DNA from: an uncultured Pseudomonadota bacterium | GTDB lineage: Bacteria; Pseudomonadota; Gammaproteobacteria; Enterobacterales; Succinivibrionaceae | DNA length: 45,820 nucleotides | Assembly: GCA_900317945.1 (NCBI GenBank) | Contig: ONIT01000007.1 | Span: 1 to 45,820, forward strand | Direction: 5' to 3' | Part shown: positions 1-7,876 of the stretch, in pieces | How positions within the stretch are numbered: position 1 is the first letter of the stretch | Layout: each line of letters begins with the position of its first letter | The notes under the pieces: generated by a model | What the model was told of the DNA's origin: nothing | What the model saw: the letters and a program-made list of their open reading frames with translations, nothing else | Databases searched by the model: none | Position numbers and translations under genes: made by a program

Positions 1-22
1 GCAGGATTCCACCATTGGACTT

Positions 23-109
23 TTCAAACAGTTCAAAAAATGTTCAAATTCAGTCAAATAACACTATTTTTATAATTTTTGATATAAGTCAAATTATGTG
101 ATAAGTCAA
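23..109. repeat. Phased TTCAAA/GTCAAA repeats upstream of groES
   Basis: The hexamer TTCAAA occurs at 23, 32 and 43, followed by GTCAAA at 53 and 88 and GTCAAT at 104. The first four copies are 9 to 11 bases apart, roughly one helical turn. The surroundings are very AT-rich and lie about 160 bp upstream of the heat-shock promoter. This could be a regulator-binding or bent-DNA region, or the end of an upstream intergenic region. The rest of 1-266 shows no gene that I can support. Confidence 0.3.
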
Positions 110-266
110 TTACTGTCATATATGATCTCGCCCTAGGCAGAACGCTCAATTTAATGAGCTACTTCTTTTTTGCGGCGCTGCTTCTAATCAGCAGTGGGTC
201 AGGATGCTTTTTATATGATTTTTTCTGTCGTGCGGGAAATATTTAAAAGTTTTTGAAATTTTTTTA

Positions 267-294
267 CTTGAAAAGAAACATGACAGCCCCATAT
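267..294 (+). promoter_or_regulatory. Sigma-32 (RpoH) heat-shock promoter of groESL
   Basis: CTTGAAA at 267-273 and CCCCATAT at 287-294 are separated by 13 bases. This is an essentially perfect match to the E. coli RpoH consensus (CTTGAAA, 11-15 bases, CCCCATNT). It lies about 50 bp upstream of the groES start, with SD sequence AGGAGA at 335-340. The promoter implies heat-shock induction by an RpoH factor. I see no CIRCE inverted repeat, so HrcA control is not suggested here. Confidence 0.92.
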
Positions 295-345
295 ACATGC
301 GCAGATGAGGTTCAGCCTCAGCGATTTGTCTATTAGGAGATAAAA

Positions 346-639
346 ATGAAGATTCGTCCACTTGGTGATCGTGTTATCGTTAAGCGCGTCGAGACTGAGG
401 AGAAGTCCGACGGCGGAATTATCCTTACCGGCAGCGCAGTCAAGAAGTCAACCCGCGGAACCGTTGTCGCAGTAGGACCAGGCCGCACTCTTGATGACGG
501 CAAGGTAGTACCGGTAGCAGTCAAGGAAGGCGACACCGTTGTATTCAACGAGGGCTACACCATGAAGAAGGAGAAGCTCGACGGTGAAGATGTTCTCATT
601 CTTTCCGAGAACGACATTCTTGCAGTGGTTGAAGACTGA
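346..639 (+). CDS. groES: Co-chaperonin GroES
   Basis: A 97-residue protein, the standard length, starting [14 protein letters not shown]. It has the mobile-loop region around residues 17-32 ([14 protein letters not shown]) and the conserved GPGR segment near residue 45. It forms the heptameric lid of the cytoplasmic GroEL chaperonin. The start at 346 has SD AGGAGA five bases upstream. groEL follows after 20 bases, and both genes share the RpoH-type promoter at 267-294. Identification is secure. Confidence 0.98.
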   Translation: MKIRPLGDRVIVKRVETEEKSDGGIILTGSAVKKSTRGTVVAVGPGRTLDDGKVVPVAVKEGDTVVFNEGYTMKKEKLDGEDVLILSENDILAVVED

Positions 640-647
640 TTGATTGA

Positions 648-2297
<1,650 letters not shown>

Positions 2298-2308
2298 TGA
2301 CGCCTTGA

Positions 2309-2365
2309 GGCAGGCTTTGCCTGCCGGAAGATCTGAGAGGGCCCGGACTTTGTCCGGGCCTTTTT
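2309..2365 (+). terminator. Rho-independent terminator of groESL, preceded by a second hairpin
   Basis: The main hairpin is GGCCCGGAC (2340-2348), a TTT loop, GTCCGGGCC (2352-2360), then TTTTT. This 9-bp GC-rich stem with a U-tract is a classic terminator. Upstream, GGCAGGC (2309-2315), TTT and GCCTGCC (2319-2325) form another perfect 7-bp hairpin without a T-run, perhaps a pause or 3'-end-protecting structure. Confidence 0.9.
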
Positions 2366-2634
2366 CATTTCTGCATTGGGCTCAGCTCTCATTAGGCCGC
2401 TGGTCGGACTGCCGCCGCGGCAAACTGTGATATTGTTCTATTAAATTGCCTCTCTCTGTGTCCGTCATTCATTTTGGTATATATAATGAAGGCAGTTTTC
2501 TGAGCGGGGGCGATTGTCTGAATGCAGAGCCTTTCCATGGCTGCTTTCTCAGGTACTGCGGCAAATCCGCACTGTCCATATCGATCTATGCCTCCATTCC
2601 CGCCCGGTATCCGGGTTTTTGACTCATCCCAGCA
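2366..2634 (+). promoter_or_regulatory. Intergenic region with candidate promoter for the GGDEF-EAL gene
   Basis: No gene is supported here. An AT-rich patch holds TATAAT at 2482-2487, overlapped by a possible extended -10 (TG at 2475, TATATA at 2478-2483). No good -35 is visible at the right distance, so the promoter call is tentative. The region lies between the groEL terminator and the 2635 gene. Confidence 0.3.
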
Positions 2635-4479
2635 TTGGATGGATTCTGTATGTCTGTAGCGGTTGTTGTTGCTGTACTGCTTTTTGCTGCGCTGTTTGCC
2701 TCGCTGGTCGTCCTGCTGAGGCAGAAGGCGTATCTGAGCGCGTACAGAATGCTTATAGACCACTCCCGGGATCTGATGTGGGTCAAGGACGACAAGCTCA
2801 GGCTTTTCATCATCAACAAAGCGTATTCCGAGGTCTACGGCAAGAAAAAAGAGGAGCTTCTGGGGAAGACTGATCTTGAGCTCTCCCCCAGGGTCCTCGC
2901 CGAGGGCTATAAGCGCGATGACGAGTTCGTGGTCAAGACGGACGCGGAGTACGTCTATGAGGAGAACGAGAAGGGCGACTGCTGGTTCCATACCGTGAAG
3001 TTCCCCTGGCACTCCCTCAACGGGCTCTTCAATGGCTGCGGAGGCGTAGCCCGCAATATCACGGACAGCAAGCTCAGGCAGCTCAAGTTCGAGCAGATCA
3101 GCAATATCGACCCGCTTACCGGGCTTCCCAACCGAAGCTGCATAGTCGGACGCATGCAGAACATGATTACCGGAATCACCGGCGACAGCTGCCTCGCAGT
3201 CGCGCTGGTCGGCGTCGACTCCTTCCGCTCCATCAATGACTGCGCCGGCAGCAGGACCTGCGACGAGTTCATCAGGCTGGTCTCCTTCAGGCTGGGCAGG
3301 GCATGCCATTCCCTGGGCGCTGATGTCGGCCGTGTCGGCGGTGATGTGTTCTGCATATTCCTGCCCATGGAGAGAAATCAGTGGAACAACGGCGACATGC
3401 AGGCGAGGATCAGCTCGGTATTCGCGGAGCCCTTTACCGCTGATGACATGTCGGTGCACCTGACAGCCTCTACAGGGCTCAGCGTCTACCCCGATGACGC
3501 GGGGACGGTGCAGGCGCTCCTTGCGACAGCTGAGCTTGCCATGAGAAGGGCAAAGCGGATGGGGTTCGGCAAGACGCTGAGATACTCCAACGACATGTCC
3601 ATCGCGCAGGAGAGATCAAGGAAGATCGCCTCGCGCCTCTGCTCCGCGCTCAAAAACGGAGAGATTTCAGTTGTCTACCAGCCTAGGCTTTCCGCCTCAG
3701 GCGACGGCAGTGTCCTGGGCTGCGAGGCGCTCATCAGATGGAAGAACCCTGAGCTTGGAGAGCTTTACCCGAGGGATTTCCTGGATGAGGCGCGCATGCT
3801 CCACCTTATCTCCTCATTTGACGTCTTTGTGCTTAAGAACTCTGTAGAGAGGAGCATAGAGCTAGCAGCGTCCCTCGGACGCTTCATTGAGCTCTCGGTC
3901 AATGTCTCGGCGGAGCTTTTCCTCAGGGATGACTTCGCAAGGCGCCTCAGGGATTTCCTCGCCGAGAAGAAGTACCCGGAGAGCAAGCTGATAATCGAGA
4001 TCTCTGAGAAGGAGTTCATGTCGCAGCCCGAGAAGTTCACCAGGGCGGTACGCGCAGCAAGGGAGCTCGGCATCAGGGTCTGCCTCGACAATTTCGGATC
4101 AAGCGTCTCCTTCCTCGGAACGTCAACCGGCTACCTCTTTGACAAGGTGACGGTCGACCGCTCGATCATCTCAAGGCTCAGGAACCGCGAGGATGCTCCT
4201 CAGCTCCTTAAGATCCTGATGTCCTACGCCCAGTCCTGCTCAAAGAGGATCACTGTGGAGGGAGTCGAGAACATCGACGATCTCAGGAAGTTCTCCGGGC
4301 TTCCGCTGGAGTGCCTGCAGGGATTCTATTTCTCGCACCCCCTCTCAGCCGAGCTCTTTGAGGACTTTGTCTTCAGCCACGCCAAGTCTGAGCCTCATGA
4401 TTCACCTGCTCCGGCTGCGGCCGCCATTCCATCCTTCAATTCAGCTCCGGCCGCAGATTCCTCCGAAGTTCTGTTCTGA
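2635..4479 (+). CDS. Membrane-bound PAS-GGDEF-EAL protein with degenerate catalytic motifs
   Basis: A 614-residue protein with one N-terminal membrane segment (about residues 8-28), a PAS-like sensor domain (about 35-145), a GGDEF domain (about 155-315) and a C-terminal EAL domain (about 335-590). The cyclase signature is GGDVF (235-239), so the catalytic fourth-position acidic residue is Val. In the EAL domain, EAL (364-366), Asn423 and Glu455 are kept. The usual DDFG is DNFG (485-488) and the Lys of the KID motif is Thr (KVTVD). Known catalysis needs these residues, so I infer an inactive c-di-GMP receptor or scaffold (compare FimX, LapD, CsrD) rather than an enzyme. Its position before the sigma-28 flagellar operon suggests a motility or pilus role. 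An ATG at 2650 is an alternative start. Neither start has a strong SD. Confidence 0.85.
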   Translation: MDGFCMSVAVVVAVLLFAALFASLVVLLRQKAYLSAYRMLIDHSRDLMWVKDDKLRLFIINKAYSEVYGKKKEELLGKTDLELSPRVLAEGYKRDDEFVVKTDAEYVYEENEKGDCWFHTVKFPWHSLNGLFNGCGGVARNITDSKLRQLKFEQISNIDPLTGLPNRSCIVGRMQNMITGITGDSCLAVALVGVDSFRSINDCAGSRTCDEFIRLVSFRLGRACHSLGADVGRVGGDVFCIFLPMERNQWNNGDMQARISSVFAEPFTADDMSVHLTASTGLSVYPDDAGTVQALLATAELAMRRAKRMGFGKTLRYSNDMSIAQERSRKIASRLCSALKNGEISVVYQPRLSASGDGSVLGCEALIRWKNPELGELYPRDFLDEARMLHLISSFDVFVLKNSVERSIELAASLGRFIELSVNVSAELFLRDDFARRLRDFLAEKKYPESKLIIEISEKEFMSQPEKFTRAVRAARELGIRVCLDNFGSSVSFLGTSTGYLFDKVTVDRSIISRLRNREDAPQLLKILMSYAQSCSKRITVEGVENIDDLRKFSGLPLECLQGFYFSHPLSAELFEDFVFSHAKSEPHDSPAPAAAAIPSFNSAPAADSSEVLF

Positions 4480-4484
4480 ATTGA

Positions 4485-4513
4485 GACTCCGATCACAAAG
4501 CGGAGCCTTTTTA
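4485..4513 (+). terminator. Weak terminator after the GGDEF-EAL gene
   Basis: CTCCG (4487-4491) pairs with CGGAG (4501-4505) across a 9-base loop, followed by CC and a run of six T. The stem is only 5 bp, so efficiency is doubtful. It would separate this gene from the flaG promoter. Confidence 0.45.
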
Positions 4514-4526
4514 GGAAAATTTAAAT

Positions 4527-4553
4527 TAAAGATCCCGCCGATATTGCCGATGA
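4527..4553 (+). promoter_or_regulatory. Sigma-28 (FliA) promoter of flaG-fliD-fliS
   Basis: TAAAGATC (4527-4534), 11 bases, then GCCGATGA (4546-4553) matches the FliA consensus (TAAAGTTT, N11, GCCGATAA) at 13 of 16 positions with exact spacing. It lies 77 bp upstream of the chosen flaG start. It indicates that flaG, fliD and the chaperone genes are late flagellar genes expressed after hook completion. Confidence 0.85.
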
Positions 4554-4629
4554 GTCGTCAGAATTGGGAGAATTGTACAGCCCTGGCATATCCTGGAGAC
4601 ACCGGGAGTATGGCAGAAGGAGTTCGAAA

Positions 4630-5160
4630 ATGAATGTATCGCGCATGGCAGGACTAGGCGGGGTGAGCTCCGCCGCCATGAACAAGCCGCATTCCGCAAA
4701 GGATCCGGACGGCAGACGGATCCAGAACGATACGGAACTGCAGCAGAGGGCGGCGCAGACAGACAGGAGTCAGAACAGGGTCCCGAGAGGAATCGACTCG
4801 GTAGGCAAGGACGACAGGATCTATTCAAAGGCAGACGGAAGCGACAAGACGGAAGCTGCCCAGAAGAACGGCCGTCCGGAGGATGCCGAAGAGGAAAAGA
4901 AGGAGACCGAGGCCCTCAATGAGGAGCTGACGAAGTTCAGCCAGCTCAAGGACGTGAGCCTTGACTTCGCGATTGACAAGGACTCCGGCGTCAATGTCAT
5001 CACGGTTACCGAAAGGTCGACCGGCGATGTAATCAGGCAGATCCCGAATGAGGAGTTCATCGAGATGAAGAAGCGCATCGATGAGATTCTGAAGGAAGGC
5101 GGTGCCGAAGAGGAGGCCGGCAGCATGATAAAGGGACTCCTCGTGGACAGAAAAGTGTGA
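4630..5160 (+). CDS. flaG: Flagellar protein FlaG
   Basis: A 176-residue protein. The C-terminal FlaG domain (about residues 100-170) carries the family pattern LDFAIDKDSGVNVITVTE followed by TGDVIRQIPNEEF. The N-terminal half is polar, charged and probably disordered. FlaG is found with polar flagella and affects filament length, but its biochemical role is unclear. I chose ATG 4630 because AAGGAG lies seven bases upstream. An upstream in-frame ATG at 4564 would lie almost at the predicted transcription start and lacks an equal SD. fliD follows after 8 bases. Confidence 0.85.
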   Translation: MNVSRMAGLGGVSSAAMNKPHSAKDPDGRRIQNDTELQQRAAQTDRSQNRVPRGIDSVGKDDRIYSKADGSDKTEAAQKNGRPEDAEEEKKETEALNEELTKFSQLKDVSLDFAIDKDSGVNVITVTERSTGDVIRQIPNEEFIEMKKRIDEILKEGGAEEEAGSMIKGLLVDRKV

Positions 5161-5168
5161 GGTGAGTC

Positions 5169-6611
5169 ATGAGCAGCACGATCAGCACGCTTGGCACGCA
5201 GTCCGGAATGGATTTGAAGTCCGTCATTGACGCGATGGTGAGCAACTACAAGAGCACTCTTGAGACATCGGTAACGACGCAGAAAAAGCTGATGGAGGTG
5301 CAGATTTCGGGCATCTCCACGCTAAAGTCAAACGTCTCGACCTTCTCGGACAAGGTCTCTAAGCTCCTTAAGGATGACTCCTACACTCCCGTGTCGGTCT
5401 CCAGGGAGACGACTGACTCCGAGGGCAATGAGCTCAAGTCCTACCCCTACGGCATCTCCGCGAAAAGTGGGGCAAGCGCCGCAAGGTATGACATTTCCGT
5501 CCTCCAGACCGCGAAGAGCACTGAGTTCTCCTCAAAGGTAACCTCAGACAGCTCGGCCTACAAGGCCGGCGATGACGGAAAGCTCGTAACCGGGAAGGAC
5601 AGCACGCTCACCTTCACCAAGGGAACAGGCGATGACGCCAAGACTTTTACGGTCAGCGTCAAGGCAGGCTCCTCGGTTGACGACGTGAGAAAGGCCATCA
5701 ATGACGCCTCAGGCAACTTCGGCATCTCAGCGAACTATGTCCAGGGCAATGACGGAGCCTACAACCTCAGCATTCAGTCCGACAGCACCGGAGCCTCGAA
5801 CGAGGTCTCGATTACCGGTGACATCGCGATTCTCGGCATGGATGAGTCCAAGGGCTCCTCAGAGTCTATCAAGCAGCATGCCCAGGATGCAAAGATCAAC
5901 GTGAACGGCACGGAGATTTCTAGCGACACCAATACCTTCGACAAGCAGGTATCAGGAGTTACGATAACTGCCTACGAGGAGTCAGCGAAGAATGACGACG
6001 GCACCCACGCGACCGTCCATTCCGAGATCACCAGGGACTATAGCTCAGTTACCTCAACCGTAAGCGCCATGTTCTCCGGCCTCAATGAGCTGTCGGCAAG
6101 CTGCGAGAAGCTCGGTAAGCGCGACACCTACACCAACGGCGTCAGCAACTACGACGGAGGCGATCTGGCCGGAAGCTCAATTACCCAGAACATGCCGATT
6201 GCGCTCAAGAACGTAATCCTGAAGTCAGACAACCTGCCGAAGCTCCTCGAGTACGGCGTTACCATGGCGAAGGACGGAACGTTCTCTCTGGACTCCTCAA
6301 AGTTCCAGAAGGCGCTCAAGGAAGACTACACCGGAGTTACGAACGCCTTCAAGGAGCTCGGCAACCAGATGAACGCCTCGCTCAAGACCTACACCAGGAC
6401 GGGCGGCATCCTTGACACCTATCAGAACAGCTCTCAGTCCCAGCTTGACAGCTATGAGAAGAGGCTTGAGCAGTATGACTCCAGGGTATCGGCCTATGAG
6501 AGTACGCTTACCGCGCGCTTCTCTAAGCTCGACAACCTGGTCTCGACCTGGAACGGCTACTCCAGCTCCCTCACCAGCATCTTCAAGTCGCTCCAGAGAA
6601 GCAGTGACTGA
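5169..6611 (+). CDS. fliD: Flagellar filament cap protein FliD (HAP2)
   Basis: A 480-residue protein. The N-terminal HAP2 region (SGMDLKSVIDAMV near residues 12-24) is followed by a predicted coiled coil, a variable Ser/Thr/Asp-rich middle, and a C-terminal region with a coiled-coil YEKRLEQYDSRVSAYE near residues 428-443. FliD is exported to the filament tip, where it folds arriving flagellin. It sits between flaG and fliS, the usual polar-flagellum order, with SD GAGGTGA before ATG 5169. The flagellin gene is not in this window. Confidence 0.95.
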   Translation: MSSTISTLGTQSGMDLKSVIDAMVSNYKSTLETSVTTQKKLMEVQISGISTLKSNVSTFSDKVSKLLKDDSYTPVSVSRETTDSEGNELKSYPYGISAKSGASAARYDISVLQTAKSTEFSSKVTSDSSAYKAGDDGKLVTGKDSTLTFTKGTGDDAKTFTVSVKAGSSVDDVRKAINDASGNFGISANYVQGNDGAYNLSIQSDSTGASNEVSITGDIAILGMDESKGSSESIKQHAQDAKINVNGTEISSDTNTFDKQVSGVTITAYEESAKNDDGTHATVHSEITRDYSSVTSTVSAMFSGLNELSASCEKLGKRDTYTNGVSNYDGGDLAGSSITQNMPIALKNVILKSDNLPKLLEYGVTMAKDGTFSLDSSKFQKALKEDYTGVTNAFKELGNQMNASLKTYTRTGGILDTYQNSSQSQLDSYEKRLEQYDSRVSAYESTLTARFSKLDNLVSTWNGYSSSLTSIFKSLQRSSD

Positions 6612-6657
6612 TAGTTTTGGGTTACAATAAGCCGGAAATGATCTAGCGGGGAAAGAG

Positions 6658-7125
6658 ATGTACGGAAGAAATCTGAAGGCTTATAAGAAAACCAGCATCG
6701 ATGCGGATCTCGCGGTAGCGGATCCGTACCGTGTCATTCAGCTGCTCTACGAGGGCCTGCTCTCCTCTATCGCCAAGGCCCGCTTTGCGATAGAGAAGAA
6801 GGACATTGAGAGAAAGGCATCTGAGATCGACCGCGCAATCCGCATTGTCGGCGCTCTGCGTGCCGGCGTCCAGTATGATCCCAACAACGAGACCCAGCGC
6901 AAGATCGGCGAGAATCTCATCAACATGTACGCCGTCTGGAACGACAGGCTGATCCGGGCAAGCGCCAAGCTCGACGTAAAGCCTCTTGACGAGCTCACCG
7001 GCTACGTCGTCATGGTCAAGAACGCCTGGGACAAGATCCCTCCTTCAGAGAGGGAGAAGGCCTACGAGATGCAGGACGCGAGGGATCGGGCCAAAAACCA
7101 GAACCCTCCTCAGGGAGCTCAGTAG
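6658..7125 (+). CDS. fliS: Flagellar export chaperone FliS
   Basis: A 155-residue, mainly helical cytoplasmic protein with the FliS features YKKTSIDADLAVADPYRVIQLLYEGLL near the N-terminus and the block INMYAVWNDRLIRAS at about residues 88-102. FliS binds the flagellin C-terminus and prevents premature assembly before export. It lies 46 bp after fliD, with a purine-rich SD (GGGGAAAGAG). It is longer than E. coli FliS (136 residues) because of a charged, disordered tail. Confidence 0.93.
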   Translation: MYGRNLKAYKKTSIDADLAVADPYRVIQLLYEGLLSSIAKARFAIEKKDIERKASEIDRAIRIVGALRAGVQYDPNNETQRKIGENLINMYAVWNDRLIRASAKLDVKPLDELTGYVVMVKNAWDKIPPSEREKAYEMQDARDRAKNQNPPQGAQ

Positions 7126-7130
7126 CGCCT

Positions 7131-7472
7131 ATGACTGAAGCTGAGGATCTGACAGAGACCGAGAGGAAGCTGACTGACCTTTCTGCAGCAATCCAGAAAA
7201 GCCTGCTGGACACTTCCGAGGAAGGGCTTGAGCAGGTTCTCCGGCTTTCTGCTGAGTTCAGGAAGGTTTCGGATGAGTTCATCCGGAGCCATCCGATAAC
7301 TCCAGAGCTGCAGCCCAGAGTCAGGAACTGCTTCTTTCTCATACGCGAGCAGGTAAGGATTGTTCTTGACGCCTGCACTAACGCAAGGGACAAGACCGGA
7401 CAGGAGCTCGCAAAGCTCAGGTCCGGCGGAAAGGCAAAAAAGCTCTACGGCAGCGTCGGGCATTTCAGATAG
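7131..7472 (+). CDS. Probable FliT-like flagellar chaperone
   Basis: A 113-residue, charged and predicted all-helical protein starting five bases after the fliS stop. Sequence identity to FliT is not obvious by eye. The assignment rests on size, helical content and position directly after fliS, where polar flagellar operons carry fliT or a similar small gene. If correct, it would chaperone FliD. The C-terminus has a basic KKLYGSVGHFR stretch. It has no strong SD at close range (GGGAGC ends 12 bases upstream), so translation is likely coupled to fliS. Confidence 0.6.
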   Translation: MTEAEDLTETERKLTDLSAAIQKSLLDTSEEGLEQVLRLSAEFRKVSDEFIRSHPITPELQPRVRNCFFLIREQVRIVLDACTNARDKTGQELAKLRSGGKAKKLYGSVGHFR

Positions 7473-7494
7473 GAAGTACGTTTCTCATCACAGT

Positions 7495-7535
7495 AAGCCG
7501 CACGGATCTTTTTCTGGTCCGGGCGGCTTTTCTTT
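7495..7535 (+). terminator. Terminator of the flaG-fliD-fliS operon
   Basis: AAGCCGC (7495-7501) pairs with GCGGCTT (7523-7529). Inside it, CGGA (7503-7506) pairs with TCCG (7518-7521), with one A/G mismatch between the two stems. TTTCTTTT follows. The remaining bases up to the mrcA terminator (about 7536-7808) show no gene that I can support. Confidence 0.8.
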
Positions 7536-7808
7536 TGCCTCAAATCACGGAACAGCTGGCCTGTCGACGGACCTGTTCTTCTATTTACAAAACTGGAGAG
7601 CAGGAATAACTGCTTTCCTTCCTTATTATATTCATCAGGGAGGAGCGGCAGATACCGGCCGTTTTTCTGCTGTAAGCTGTGAGCATTCCTGTTTTTAACT
7701 CTGCTGATTTCCTGAATAAGCTCCTCTGGCGCCTGACTGTACAGTGCGTAACGGTGAAATTCCGCCAGAGTCATGGAAATCAATGTCCTCTGCTGTCCCT
7801 GCACACGA

Positions 7809-7833
7809 ATAAAAAAAGCAGCCGCGAGGCTGA
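7809..7833 (-). terminator. Terminator of mrcA (minus strand)
   Basis: Read on the minus strand, CAGCC, a TCGC loop and GGCTG (7832-7819) are followed by GC and a run of seven T (7817-7811). A second palindrome, GTGCC-GG-GGCAC (7859-7870), sits just after the mrcA stop without a T-run. The flagellar operon and mrcA converge here, each with its own terminator. Confidence 0.75.
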
Positions 7834-7876
7834 CTTTCGGAAGATGTCCGCCGGAGAGTGCCGGCGGCACATTGGT

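Noticed and set aside
2392..3459. 355-residue antisense frame over the GGDEF-EAL gene
   Set aside because: It is a shadow of a high-GC coding frame with no homology signal. The opposite strand carries clear PAS and GGDEF motifs.
7445..7870. 141-residue minus-strand frame between the fliT-like gene and mrcA
   Set aside because: It spans both the flagellar and the mrcA terminators and has no SD or recognisable domain, so I treat the region as noncoding.
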